From assembly GCA_000720805.1 (NCBI GenBank), contig JODI01000023.1, positions 1-64,000 on the forward strand: DNA of 64,000 bases. Direction: 5' to 3'. The stretch comes from Streptomyces violaceoruber (GTDB taxonomy: Bacteria; Actinomycetota; Actinomycetes; Streptomycetales; Streptomycetaceae). A program made the position numbers and the translations under genes. How positions within the stretch are numbered: the first letter of the stretch is position 1; each line of letters starts with the position of its first letter. Shown here piece after piece: positions 33,136-41,902 of the stretch. The notes beneath the pieces were generated by a model. It was not told the DNA's origin and did not search any database. It worked only from the letters and a program-made list of their open reading frames with translations.

Positions 33136-34212
33136 TCAGCGGCTCCCGGCGCGGGCGCGCGGTGTGACGGCGCAGTGCTCCCGGGCCGCGCACAGCAGCC
33201 GGGCGGTCGCGCAGGCGAGCGGGAAGTTTCCGACGCCTGCCGTGCCGGAGGCGAAGCCGCGGTAGACGCCGTCCAGGAAGTCGGTCAGGGCGTCGTCCCG
33301 GAAGACGTGGTGTCCGGTCCCGGGCACCCCGTCCGCGTCGAGGACACCGGCCGGCGGGGCCGCCGTACCGGGGTCGAAGGGGGCGACGACCAACTGCGCG
33401 TGGTCGTCGTCCTCGCTGAGCGGGAAGTGGGCCGTGGCCGTCCCGCCCTCGAACTCGCAGACGACGCTGCGTTGCCGGACGGGTGCGCCGAGGTCCGAGC
33501 GCAGCAGCGTCACCACACCCGAACGGTGCTCCAGTTCGAGGTGCGCGCCGCCCAGGCGGGGCAGTCCGCGGTCCTCGCAGCGCAGGTCCCAGCAGCGCGC
33601 GGCGCGGAGTTCGGCCGGACCGGCCAGATCGAGCGCGAGTGCCAGGGAGTGGGGGATCTCCACGTCCAGGGCGGACGGATGCCCGTCGGTCGCCAGGGAC
33701 CGCAGGAAGCGGGGCTTGTGCTGGTCGACGGTGATACGGCGCAGGGAGCCGAGCCGTCCGCCGCCCACCAGCCGACGCAACCGGCCGGCCAGCCGGGAGG
33801 TGGTCCAGTGGGCGACGGCCGCGAGATCGAGGCCGGCCTCTTGACGCAGCCGGATCAGGGCGTCGAGTTCGTCCACGGACGCGGCGAGGGGTTTCTCCAC
33901 GATCATCCGGCGGAAGCCGTGTCCGGCCAGTTCCGTGAGGACGTCGTAGCGCAGCCGGGGTGGTGTGCACACGTGGACCACCGCGGTGGCGGGGTCCACG
34001 TACCGCAGGGCCTGTTCCAGCGTGGTGACGGCCGTGACCTCGCCGGGCATGCCCAGGGGCCGCAGACCGTCGACGCGCGGGTCGCAGCCGACCGCGGGCA
34101 GGGTGACGAGCGGATCTCCCGTGGCCGCGGTCCGCCGGGCCAGACGGACGAGCGTGTTCAGATGCAGTCCTGATCCGGACCGGCCGAGCCCGACCACGAG
34201 GGGCTGCAGCAC
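33136..34212 (-). CDS. Gfo/Idh/MocA family oxidoreductase, first gene of the left arm
   Basis: A 358-residue protein with an N-terminal Rossmann motif VVGLGRSGSGLHL (about residues 5-17) and RMIVEKPLAASVDEL (about 110-124) carrying the EKP Lys. The C-terminal domain is diverged, with few of the typical substrate residues; VEIPHSLALALDLAG (about 187-201) has the conserved late His. Probably a dehydrogenase in the same pathway as the 28802-29752 product, though not a close relative of it. The GTG at 34212 is preceded by AGGAGG at four bases, a stronger start than the ATG 63 bases upstream. It is divergent from the first aminotransferase gene. Confidence 0.88.
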   Translation of the reverse strand: MLQPLVVGLGRSGSGLHLNTLVRLARRTAATGDPLVTLPAVGCDPRVDGLRPLGMPGEVTAVTTLEQALRYVDPATAVVHVCTPPRLRYDVLTELAGHGFRRMIVEKPLAASVDELDALIRLRQEAGLDLAAVAHWTTSRLAGRLRRLVGGGRLGSLRRITVDQHKPRFLRSLATDGHPSALDVEIPHSLALALDLAGPAELRAARCWDLRCEDRGLPRLGGAHLELEHRSGVVTLLRSDLGAPVRQRSVVCEFEGGTATAHFPLSEDDDHAQLVVAPFDPGTAAPPAGVLDADGVPGTGHHVFRDDALTDFLDGVYRGFASGTAGVGNFPLACATARLLCAAREHCAVTPRARAGSR

Positions 34213-34415
34213 AGGGCCTCCTGAGAGGGAACGGGAAGGAAAAGGGGCGCGCTCAATTCGCTGCGCCGAGCACAACTCCGGTGCGCCGCACCACTGTTGC
34301 GGCCCCGTGCGGAAATGGTCAAGACGTCCGGAACGCCATTACCCAGAACGTGTGAAGATGATCCTTTCCTTTCTCCGTCGACCGGAAGCCCGCTTAGCGT
34401 GGGCATTCCGCAGAC
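34213..34415. promoter_or_regulatory. Divergent control region of the biosynthetic cluster
   Basis: The 203 bp between the first genes of the two arms are noticeably less GC-rich than the flanks (for example AAGATGATCCTTTCCTTTCTCC near 34355) and must carry both promoters. AGGAGG at 34217-34222 (minus strand) is the Shine-Dalgarno for the left arm. I could not fix -10/-35 pairs with confidence and saw no long palindrome. No regulator gene lies in the cluster. Confidence 0.6.
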
Positions 34416-35663
34416 ATGACGGGGACAGGTGAGAGATTGCGTTCCAGTGGACAGATTCCTGCGCGCGCCGAGGGCGCATTACCGACTGCGCGGGGAACGG
34501 CCGATCGAATTCCCTTCTTCTCTCAGGCCGCGACTTTCGAACGACTGTGGCCTTCCATCGAAAAGGCGTTGGGCGAGGTTTTCCACAGCGGCAAGTTCTC
34601 CCACGGAAAACAGGTCGGGCAGCTCGAGGCGGCGCTCGTGGACTACACCGGCGCCCGGCATGTGATCGGCGTCAACAGCGGCACCGATGCGCTGGTGTTG
34701 CTGCTGCGCGCCTGCGGAGTGCGTCCCGGCGACGGTGTTCTGGTGCCCGCGTACTCGTTCTTCGCCACCGCCTCGGCCGTCGTACTGGCAGGCGGGACAC
34801 CGCAGTTCGTCGACATCGACCCGGAGACGTACGCGATGGACCCCGTGGCGCTGGAGGCGGCCGTCACTCCGCGGAGCCGGTTCGTGATGCCGGTGCATCT
34901 GTTCCACACGATGGCCGACATGGCGGCCGTCACCGCCGTCGCCCGGCAGCACGGCCTGACAGTCGTCGAGGACAGCGCCGAGGCGATCGGCATGCGCCGG
35001 CGCGGGGTGCACGCGGGCCTGCACGGGGTCGGTGGCGTCCTGTCCTTCTTCCCCTCCAAGACGCTCGGCGCGCTCGGCGACGCGGGAGCCGTGCTCACCG
35101 ACGACCCGGAGGTGGCGGCCACCGTCGCGGCGCTGCGCCACCACGGCAGGACGGGCCGCACGCTCAACAACTTCCCGGCCATCTCCACCGAAAGCGCCCT
35201 GCCCGGCGCGAACAGCAAGATGGACGACATCCAGGCGGCCGTCCTGCTCGCCAAGCTGTCCCTCCTGGAGGACCACATCGTGCGCCGGGCCGAACTGGCG
35301 GACGCGTACACCGCCCGTCTGCGGGACGCGCCGGGGATCGTCCGCCTGCCGCGGACCACCGCGGGGACAGCGGACGACCGCGACGTGTACTACGTCTACC
35401 TGATCGAGACCGAGCACCGGGACTCCCTCGTCGACCACCTCGACCGGCACGGCATCGGCACCGAGGTCTACTACCCGGTGCCGCTGCCCCACCAGCCCGC
35501 CCTCGCGCACCTGGGCCACCGACAGGGCGAGTTCCCCCACGCCGAGGCGGCGGCCCGGCACGCCGTCGCCCTGCCCTTCCATCCCGATCTCCGGTCCGAC
35601 GACCTGGACCGCGTCTGCGACACCATCCGCTCCTTCCTCGCCGGAACGAGGACGACCGCATGA
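34416..35663 (+). CDS. DegT/DnrJ/EryC1/StrS aminotransferase, copy 1
   Basis: A 415-residue PLP enzyme of the sugar/cyclitol aminotransferase family. NSGTDALVLLLRA (about residues 87-99) binds the PLP phosphate, VVEDSAEAIG (183-192) stacks and holds the ring with Asp186, and SFFPSKTLGALGDAGA (210-225) carries the Schiff-base Lys215. VYYPVPLPHQPAL near 360 is the conserved late segment. It adds an amino group to a keto-sugar or keto-cyclitol from Glu or Gln. The ATG at 34416 leaves a 30-residue tail ahead of the usual IPFFS start; a TTG at 34437 is an alternative. The gene overlaps the second aminotransferase (ATGA). Confidence 0.92.
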   Translation: MTGTGERLRSSGQIPARAEGALPTARGTADRIPFFSQAATFERLWPSIEKALGEVFHSGKFSHGKQVGQLEAALVDYTGARHVIGVNSGTDALVLLLRACGVRPGDGVLVPAYSFFATASAVVLAGGTPQFVDIDPETYAMDPVALEAAVTPRSRFVMPVHLFHTMADMAAVTAVARQHGLTVVEDSAEAIGMRRRGVHAGLHGVGGVLSFFPSKTLGALGDAGAVLTDDPEVAATVAALRHHGRTGRTLNNFPAISTESALPGANSKMDDIQAAVLLAKLSLLEDHIVRRAELADAYTARLRDAPGIVRLPRTTAGTADDRDVYYVYLIETEHRDSLVDHLDRHGIGTEVYYPVPLPHQPALAHLGHRQGEFPHAEAAARHAVALPFHPDLRSDDLDRVCDTIRSFLAGTRTTA

Positions 35664-36802
35664 CCGCATCGCTCCCTCCCGCCGTCCCGTTCTTTCCTCC
35701 CGCCCTCTTCGAAGCCGACCGCTCCGCACTGATCGGGCTGGTCCGCGAGGTGGGCCTCGACCCGGAGCAGCGGTTCATCCTGGGCAGGCGCACCACCGCC
35801 TTCGAGGATCTGCTGCGCGAGGACCTGGGGGCCGCCGACGTGGTCGCCTGCTCCAGCGGCACCTCGGCGCTCTCGCTGGTGCTGCGGGCCATGGACGTCG
35901 GTTCCGGCGACGAGGTGATCGTGCCCGCGTTCGGCTGCGCGCCCCTGGCCGCCTCGGTGGTCGACGTCGGGGCCACACCGGTCTTCGCCGACATCCGGCC
36001 GGACACCATGACCATGGACCCGGACGAGGCGGAGCGGCTCGTCACCGAGCGGACCAAGGTGGTGATGCCGGCCCACATGTTCTCCGTCATGGCCGACATG
36101 CCACGCTTCGCCGAACTGGCCCGGCGGCACGGACTGCGCCTGCTGGAGGACTCGGCGGTCGCCCAGGGCGGCGTACTGCGGGGTGTCCCGGCCGGACTGT
36201 GGGGCGAGGCGGGGCTCTACTCCTTCGTGCAGGTCAAGACCTGCGGCATGCCCGGCGAGGGCGGCGTGGTCGTCACCCGGGACCCGGCACTGGGCGAGAA
36301 GGTGCGGATGCTGCGCAACCACGGCCAGTACGCCGGACGGCGGTTCGTCCACCACGCCGTCGGACTCAACAGCCGCTTCGACGAGATCCAGGCCGCCTTC
36401 CAGACGCATCGCTACTCCGGTTTCCCGGCGCGGCTGGCGCGGCGGGCGGAGATCGCCGCGTACTACACCGAACGCTTCACACCGCTGGCCGAGCGTGGTG
36501 TAGCACCGCCGCCGCCCGGCCCGGACGGCCGGTGCTTCTACGTGTACACGGTCCTCGCCGAGCACCGGGAGGCTCTCGGCGCCCACCTGGCCGAGTGGGG
36601 GGTGGCCACGCACGTCTACTATCCGCACCCCCTGCCCGCCCACCGTGCCTTCGCTCCCTACGCGCCGCCCGGTGCCCGCTGGCCGCGCGCCGAACAGGCC
36701 GCCCGCCGCCATCTCGCCCTGCCGGTGCATCACCTGCTTTCCGACGCACAGGTCCAGCACGTCGCCGACCTCGTGTGCGCCTTCGCCACCGAGCACCGCT
36801 GA
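35660..36802 (+). CDS. DegT/DnrJ/EryC1/StrS aminotransferase, copy 2 (divergent)
   Basis: A 380-residue PLP enzyme of the same fold as its upstream neighbour but clearly not a recent duplicate. SSGTSALSLVLRA (65-77), LLEDSAVAQG (161-170, Asp164) and SFVQVKTCGMPGEGG (188-202, Lys193) are the cofactor segments; the Lys motif departs from the usual S-F-x-x-x-K-x-L-x-x-G form. The two genes overlap by ATGA, so they are made together, perhaps for two successive transaminations or as a hetero-oligomer. About 113 bp separate it from the prenyltransferase gene. Confidence 0.92.
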   Translation: MTASLPPAVPFFPPALFEADRSALIGLVREVGLDPEQRFILGRRTTAFEDLLREDLGAADVVACSSGTSALSLVLRAMDVGSGDEVIVPAFGCAPLAASVVDVGATPVFADIRPDTMTMDPDEAERLVTERTKVVMPAHMFSVMADMPRFAELARRHGLRLLEDSAVAQGGVLRGVPAGLWGEAGLYSFVQVKTCGMPGEGGVVVTRDPALGEKVRMLRNHGQYAGRRFVHHAVGLNSRFDEIQAAFQTHRYSGFPARLARRAEIAAYYTERFTPLAERGVAPPPPGPDGRCFYVYTVLAEHREALGAHLAEWGVATHVYYPHPLPAHRAFAPYAPPGARWPRAEQAARRHLALPVHHLLSDAQVQHVADLVCAFATEHR

Positions 36803-36915
36803 CGCGTGGCCGCCCGCCTCGGACACCGTTGACCCGCGACCGCCCGCCTCGCCCATCCCGCTGCCCGGGCGAGCGGCACCCCCCTTCGGACGCAGACACC
36901 CCCAAGAGGTCACCC

Positions 36916-37890
36916 ATGACGGACAGCATCGCGGCCGGCCGTCCCGCCGCGACCGCCCACGGCCACAGTCGGCTGCGCACGTACGCGCGGCTCGGCAAGC
37001 TGGACGTGTACGACTACTACCTCGGCATCTTCCTCGCCCTGACCGCCGCGCTGTTCCCGGTCGGCGCCTTCACCGCCCGGCAGGCACTGGTGCTGGCGGT
37101 GTTCCTGGCCGGCGAAGTCGCGGTTCTCATGGCGATGGTCGCCCTGGACGACGTCACCGGGTTCCGGGACGGCAGCGACCTCGCCAACTACGCCCCTGAC
37201 AACCCGCTGCGCAACAAGGCACGCAAACCCCTGGTCGCCGGGGCGCTGACGGTGCCCCAGGCGCTGCGCTTCGCCTGGGCCTGCGCGGCGGCCGGGGCGG
37301 TTCTGTGGGCGGGCGCCGCCGCGCTCGCGCCGCACCACCCGCTGTGGGCTCTGGTGACGGCGGGCGCGCTGTTCGTGGTGTCGCTGCAGTACTCGTACGG
37401 CCTGAAGATCAGTTACCACGGTTTTCAGGAGGTGTTCCTGGTCGCCCTCGGCGCCGTGCTGGTGATCGTTCCGTACGGCCTGGTGACGGGGGGCTTCTCC
37501 GGATTCCTGATGGTGCAGGCGGTGCTGTTCGGGTTCGGGCCGCTGATGTTCGGCGTCTACTCCAACACCAACGACGTGGCCGGCGACCGGGCCGTGGGCC
37601 GTCCGACCGTGGCCGCCCTGGTCTCCGAGCGGGGCAACGCCGTCTTCATCGGAGTTTTGTCGGCCGCCGAGTTCCTCATCGGCGCGGTCGCCTCGGCCAC
37701 CGGGGCGGCCCCCTGGTGGTTCGTGCCGCTGATGCTGCCGGCGACCGCGCTGCGGGCCCGTCAGTACCTGACCGGGTTCGTCCGCGGCGACATCATGACC
37801 GCCCGCCGGACGGGCTTCGCGGTGCACCGGCTCAGCGTGGTGCTGATGACCGTGGCCAACGTCGTCGTCGGAACGGGAGCCGCCCGATGA
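36916..37890 (+). CDS. UbiA-family prenyltransferase
   Basis: A 324-residue protein with about eight transmembrane helices and both Asp-rich motifs: LDDVTGFRDGSD (77-88) and NTNDVAGD (217-224), which bind the prenyl diphosphate through Mg2+. RNKARKPLVAGALT (99-112) is the conserved cytoplasmic loop. Family members prenylate aromatic acceptors, heme or, less often, sugar phosphates at the membrane. The cluster has no prenyl diphosphate synthase, so a host prenyl donor would be used. The acceptor is unknown. Its stop overlaps the flavoprotein ATG. Confidence 0.9.
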   Translation: MTDSIAAGRPAATAHGHSRLRTYARLGKLDVYDYYLGIFLALTAALFPVGAFTARQALVLAVFLAGEVAVLMAMVALDDVTGFRDGSDLANYAPDNPLRNKARKPLVAGALTVPQALRFAWACAAAGAVLWAGAAALAPHHPLWALVTAGALFVVSLQYSYGLKISYHGFQEVFLVALGAVLVIVPYGLVTGGFSGFLMVQAVLFGFGPLMFGVYSNTNDVAGDRAVGRPTVAALVSERGNAVFIGVLSAAEFLIGAVASATGAAPWWFVPLMLPATALRARQYLTGFVRGDIMTARRTGFAVHRLSVVLMTVANVVVGTGAAR

Positions 37891-39257
37891 AGCCCGAACT
37901 CGACGTCGCGGTCGTCGGCGCGGGCATCGCCGGTCTGACCGCCGCCCACGAACTGCGCCGCGCCGGACTGGCCGTCCGGGTGTACGAGCAACTGCCGGAC
38001 GTCGGCGGCCGGATGCGCAGCATCCGCCAGGAGGGCTGGACGGTGGACACGGGCGCCGAGCAGGTCCCCTCCCGCGGCTACCGCGCGACCTGGGAACTGC
38101 TGCGCCGGCTGCGGGTCACTCCCGCGGACGTGCCCAGGGTCGGCGGCGGGGTCGCCGTCTGGCGCGGCGGACGCGCCCACCTGGGCGTCGGCGAGAGCAC
38201 GGCCGTGGTCACCGGAGCAGGCCTGCCCCCCCGGGCGCGGCTCGACCTGGCCGCCTTCTCCGCCTGGACCGGCCGCCGCCGCGCCGGATTCGACGGCGAC
38301 CGTCCCGAGCACAGTCCGCTGGGCGCCGCCACCGTGCGGGAGGTGGCCGCCCGCTACCACCGCGACCTGCACGACTACCTCTTCCAGCCGGTCGCCGGCT
38401 GTTTCTTCGGCTGGGACACCGCCCGGTCGACGGCCGCCCCCATGGTCAGCCTGCTGCTGGAGGCCGGTTCCACCGCCGGCTGGCGCACCTACCGCGACGG
38501 CATGGACTTCCTGGCCCGCCGGCTGGCCACCGGCACCGAGGTCGTCACCGACCGCGCCGTACGCGAGGTCATCGACGCGGGCGGGCACGCCGTACTGCGG
38601 TTCGACGACGGGCAGGTCAGCGCGCGGGCCGCCGTGCTCGCCGTACCGGCACCTGTCGCGCTGGCGCTCCGCCCGGACGCCCCCGCCGACGAGCAGCCGT
38701 TCCTCACCTCGTGCACCTTCACGCCCATGATGAAGGTCAGCTGCCTGCTGGACCACCCCCTCACCCCAGCCGCCCGGCGGCCGGTGCACATCCTGCTCAC
38801 CCCGGCCGCCGAGGAGGACGTGCTCTCCGGCGTCGTCGTCGACCACGCCAAGCATCCCGGCCGGGCCCCCGCAGGCCGGGGCCTGGTCACCCTCGTGGCC
38901 GGTCCGCACCGGGTCCCCGAGCTGCTGGACGGCCCTCCCGACGAGGCCTCCGACCTCCTCGTCCGCGCGGCGGAACGCTATGTCCCGGGCATCGGCGACG
39001 CCTGCCGCCACCGTCTCGTGCACGCCTTCCGCCACGGCCTGCCGGAAGCCACTCCCCGGGCCCTGCGGGAACGCGCCGGCTTCCTCTCCCGGCCGGTGCG
39101 CGCCGTGGAGTACGCCGGCGACTGGCTCATGCTGCGGCCCGCCTCCGAGGGCGCCGTCCGGGCGGGCGCGCTGTCCGCGTCCCGCGTCCTGAGCAGGCTC
39201 GGACGGAACACTCCGGCCGGCCACGACCGAGCGGAGGAGACCCGTGCGACCGCATGA
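37887..39257 (+). CDS. FAD-dependent oxidase/desaturase, protoporphyrinogen-oxidase-like
   Basis: A 456-residue flavoprotein of the HemG/amine-oxidase superfamily. VVGAGIAGLTAAHELRRAGL (9-28) and VYEQLPDVGGRMRS (33-46) form the FAD dinucleotide-binding region; YAGDWLMLRPASEGAVRAG near the C-terminus is the second FAD contact (usual GD..xxP.S..GA). The central domain is substrate-binding and diverged. Such enzymes perform multi-electron dehydrogenation, for example ring aromatisation. Coupled by overlap to the UbiA gene before it and the ligase gene after it, it may set up or oxidise the prenylated ring (inference). Confidence 0.9.
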   Translation: MKPELDVAVVGAGIAGLTAAHELRRAGLAVRVYEQLPDVGGRMRSIRQEGWTVDTGAEQVPSRGYRATWELLRRLRVTPADVPRVGGGVAVWRGGRAHLGVGESTAVVTGAGLPPRARLDLAAFSAWTGRRRAGFDGDRPEHSPLGAATVREVAARYHRDLHDYLFQPVAGCFFGWDTARSTAAPMVSLLLEAGSTAGWRTYRDGMDFLARRLATGTEVVTDRAVREVIDAGGHAVLRFDDGQVSARAAVLAVPAPVALALRPDAPADEQPFLTSCTFTPMMKVSCLLDHPLTPAARRPVHILLTPAAEEDVLSGVVVDHAKHPGRAPAGRGLVTLVAGPHRVPELLDGPPDEASDLLVRAAERYVPGIGDACRHRLVHAFRHGLPEATPRALRERAGFLSRPVRAVEYAGDWLMLRPASEGAVRAGALSASRVLSRLGRNTPAGHDRAEETRATA

Positions 39258-40827
39258 CATGGGCACCTTGTTCGACGAGGCGGCGGCAGGCGGCGCCCGG
39301 ACCGTGGTCCACCTGGACCGGCCCTTCGACATCGCCCCGCGGTCCGGCACCCGGTGGACCGTCACCGAACTCGCCGGCCTGGTCCGCGCCACCGCGGCCC
39401 GCCTCGCCGACGCCGGAGTCAGGCCCGGGGACCGCGTGGCGATCGTGAAGGACAACCACTGGGACTACGATCTGCTCGCCTGCGCCGTGGTCCGCCTCGG
39501 CGCCGTACCCGCGCAACTGTCCGCCCGGCTCGACACCGCGGACCTCGTCACCCTGCTGGAGCGGCTGCGGCCTGCCGCGCTGGTCACCACCTCAGCGGTG
39601 CTGGCCCGCTGCCGGGACACCGCCGTCGGCGAACCGGCCCGGATCCTCGTCACCGTCGACTCCGCCGCGCCCGGCGCGGTCCACCTGGCCGCGCTGGACG
39701 CGTCCCGCCCCCGCGTACCTGTGCGGCGCCACGACGACGAACCCCTGGTCATCCATCACACCTCCGGGACGACCGGCGTGCCCAAGCTGGTGGTCCACTC
39801 CACGCGGACACTCGTGCACAAGCTGGCCCGCTTCGAAGCGGTGCGCTACCCGGGCATCGGCATCCGGCCGGACGACGTCCTGGCCAACGCCAGCGCGTAC
39901 GGACACGGACGCACCTTCTGCTGGACGGCCGTCGTCGTGTCGCTCGCGCCCACCGGGATCGTGATCCTCACCGGCGACGACCCGGAAACCGCCGACCCGC
40001 TCCTGCGGGCCCACCCGCCCACCGTCGTCGAGGCCCTGCCCGCCTCCTACATCCGGCTGCGGGCACTCACCACCCGGCTGGACAACCCCTTCCGGGACGT
40101 CCGCCTGTACATCAGCACCTACGACGCCGTGCACCCGCCCGCCCTGCGCGCGTACCTGACCGCCAGTCGCCGCGCCCGCCCGCTGTGGATGCAGGGCTGG
40201 GGCCAGACCGAGACCGGACCGCTGACCTTCCGCTTCCACACGCGGCGTTCCGCGCTCGCACCGGACGCGGAGACCACGGCGCGCCGGCTCGGCCGTCCCG
40301 TGCCGGGCCGGACCAGGCTGCGCGCGGTGGACCCGGACACGCTGCGCCCGGTGCCGCGCGGCCGCCTTGGCCTGCTCCTCGTCCGCACCCCCGCCCTCGC
40401 CCTGGGCTACGTCGGCGAAGAGGACCGCTGGGACGCCAAACGCGTCGGCGACTGGTGGTCCACGGGCGACATGGGCGTTCACCACCGCGACGGCAGCGTC
40501 AGCATCCTGGACCGCGCCACCGACGCCCTGCCCGGTATGAGCTGCCTGCGGACCGAGGACCTCCTGGAGCAGCGACTGCCGCAAGCCCTGGAATGCGTGA
40601 TCCTCGGCGCCCCGGACGGCGATCCGCTGCCCGTCGTGGTCACCGCCGACGGCCGACTGGACCCGGACGCCTGGAAACAGGCCACACACGGACTGCCGGC
40701 GCTGCACGACCCGGCCGTCCTCACCTGGGACGAGGTGCCCCGCACCGGCACCGGCAAGGTCCGCCGCGCGGCCCTGGCACGGCAGCTCACCGGCACGGCA
40801 CCCGTCGGCACCGGCCGGTGGACGTGA
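39244..40827 (+). CDS. AMP-forming acyl-CoA synthetase/ligase (ANL family), copy 1
   Basis: A 527-residue adenylating enzyme. IHHTSGTTGVPKLV (about residues 171-184) is the P-loop, MQGWGQTETGPLTF (about 315-328) the adenine motif, STGDMGVHHRDGS (about 408-420) the hinge region with its Asp, and PRTGTGKVRR (about 500-509) the catalytic C-terminal Lys. It activates a carboxylic acid as the acyl-AMP and usually passes it to CoA. No carrier protein was recognised nearby. The GTG at 39244 overlaps the flavoprotein gene by 14 bases and follows GCGGAGGAG; an ATG at 39259 is an alternative. Confidence 0.92.
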   Translation: MRPHDMGTLFDEAAAGGARTVVHLDRPFDIAPRSGTRWTVTELAGLVRATAARLADAGVRPGDRVAIVKDNHWDYDLLACAVVRLGAVPAQLSARLDTADLVTLLERLRPAALVTTSAVLARCRDTAVGEPARILVTVDSAAPGAVHLAALDASRPRVPVRRHDDEPLVIHHTSGTTGVPKLVVHSTRTLVHKLARFEAVRYPGIGIRPDDVLANASAYGHGRTFCWTAVVVSLAPTGIVILTGDDPETADPLLRAHPPTVVEALPASYIRLRALTTRLDNPFRDVRLYISTYDAVHPPALRAYLTASRRARPLWMQGWGQTETGPLTFRFHTRRSALAPDAETTARRLGRPVPGRTRLRAVDPDTLRPVPRGRLGLLLVRTPALALGYVGEEDRWDAKRVGDWWSTGDMGVHHRDGSVSILDRATDALPGMSCLRTEDLLEQRLPQALECVILGAPDGDPLPVVVTADGRLDPDAWKQATHGLPALHDPAVLTWDEVPRTGTGKVRRAALARQLTGTAPVGTGRWT

Positions 40828-40919
40828 CCCGGTCGCCATTCGATGAGGCCGGCCTGTGCGGGCCGCCGTTGGACGGTGCCGGGCTGCCCGGGCCGGTCCC
40901 CGGCGAGAGGAGCCTCACC

Positions 40920-41033
40920 GTGGCGCGGTCGGCCTTCCGCCCGGGTGCGCGCCCGCCCCGCAAAGTGCATGGCGGTGGCATCGAGCCCGTCGTTGTCGGC
41001 GTCGGCCGCCGGGCCTGTCCTGGCCGCACATGA
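40920..41033 (+). CDS. Possible 37-codon small ORF with a good ribosome site
   Basis: In the one sizeable gap of the right arm (40828-41080), a GTG at 40920 is preceded by GAGAGGAG at a seven-base distance and opens a 37-residue frame (basic; ends GRRACPGRT). There is no recognisable pattern, so it may be chance. It is recorded because every other start in this arm is tightly packed and this gap carries a better Shine-Dalgarno than several real genes. Confidence 0.2.
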   Translation: MARSAFRPGARPPRKVHGGGIEPVVVGVGRRACPGRT

Positions 41034-41080
41034 CGCCGCCGAGCCTGTCCGGGCCGCGTTCTGACGAGAGGATCAACACC

Positions 41081-41902
41081 GTGTCCCAGCCCGCTCCCGC
41101 CCGGGAGGGCACCCAGGCGGTCTTCGGCAACGGCACCGCGCACAGCCGCGACCAGCACCGCTGCCTGGCCGCCGCCTACGACCCGGTGACCCTGCCCCGC
41201 CTGGCCGCCGCCGGTGTCGGCCCGGGCTGGCACTGCCTGGAGGTCGGCGCCGGCGGCGGCAGCATCGCGCGCTGGCTGGCGGGCCGGGTGGCACCGGACG
41301 GCTCGGTGCTCGCCACCGACCTCGACCCGCGCGACCTGGCACCCGGCCCGGGCCTGGAGGTCGCCGCCCTCGACGTGGCCCGCGACCCGCTTCCGGAGGC
41401 GGCCTACGACCTCGTGGTGGCCCGCCTGGTTCTGCAGCACCTGCCCACCCGCGACGCCGTCCTGCACAAGCTGGTGCGCGCTCTCAGACCCGGCGGCCTG
41501 CTGCAGATCGACGAGATCGACGCCTCCTACGAGCCACCGTTGCTGACCCCGGACGCGGAGGCCGAGGCGCTGTACATCCGGTTCCTGCGGGCCAAGACGG
41601 CCGCGCTGCGCGCCGCGGGCGGCGATCCGCACTGGGGACGGAAGGTGCCGGCGGCACTGCGGGCGGCGGGGCTGACCGCCATCGACGTCCACCTCCACAT
41701 CGGCGTACGGCACGCCCAGGACCCCGGCCTCGGACTCCAGTCGAACCACACCCGCAACCTCCGGGACCGGCTGACGGAACAGGGCATGACCCAGGAGGAC
41801 CTGGACCGGGTGGGACGGCTGATGGAGGACCCGTCCTTCCGCGCCGCCTCCAGCGTCCTGTACTCGGTGCAGGGCCGCCGACCCGGCCGGGAGCGACCGT
41901 GA
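41081..41902 (+). CDS. SAM-dependent methyltransferase (class I)
   Basis: A 273-residue methyltransferase. Motif I is CLEVGAGGGSIARWLAGRV (about residues 51-69), followed by VLATDLDPRDL (about 76-86), AAYDLVVARLVLQHL (about 107-121) and the motif III region LRPGGLLQIDEID. The N-terminus (AVFGNGTAHSRDQHRCLAAAYD) matches UbiE-like small-molecule methyltransferases. It probably methylates an O or N of the cluster's product. The GTG at 41081 has GAGAGGA nine bases upstream. The stop overlaps the next gene (GTGA). Confidence 0.9.
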   Translation: MSQPAPAREGTQAVFGNGTAHSRDQHRCLAAAYDPVTLPRLAAAGVGPGWHCLEVGAGGGSIARWLAGRVAPDGSVLATDLDPRDLAPGPGLEVAALDVARDPLPEAAYDLVVARLVLQHLPTRDAVLHKLVRALRPGGLLQIDEIDASYEPPLLTPDAEAEALYIRFLRAKTAALRAAGGDPHWGRKVPAALRAAGLTAIDVHLHIGVRHAQDPGLGLQSNHTRNLRDRLTEQGMTQEDLDRVGRLMEDPSFRAASSVLYSVQGRRPGRERP

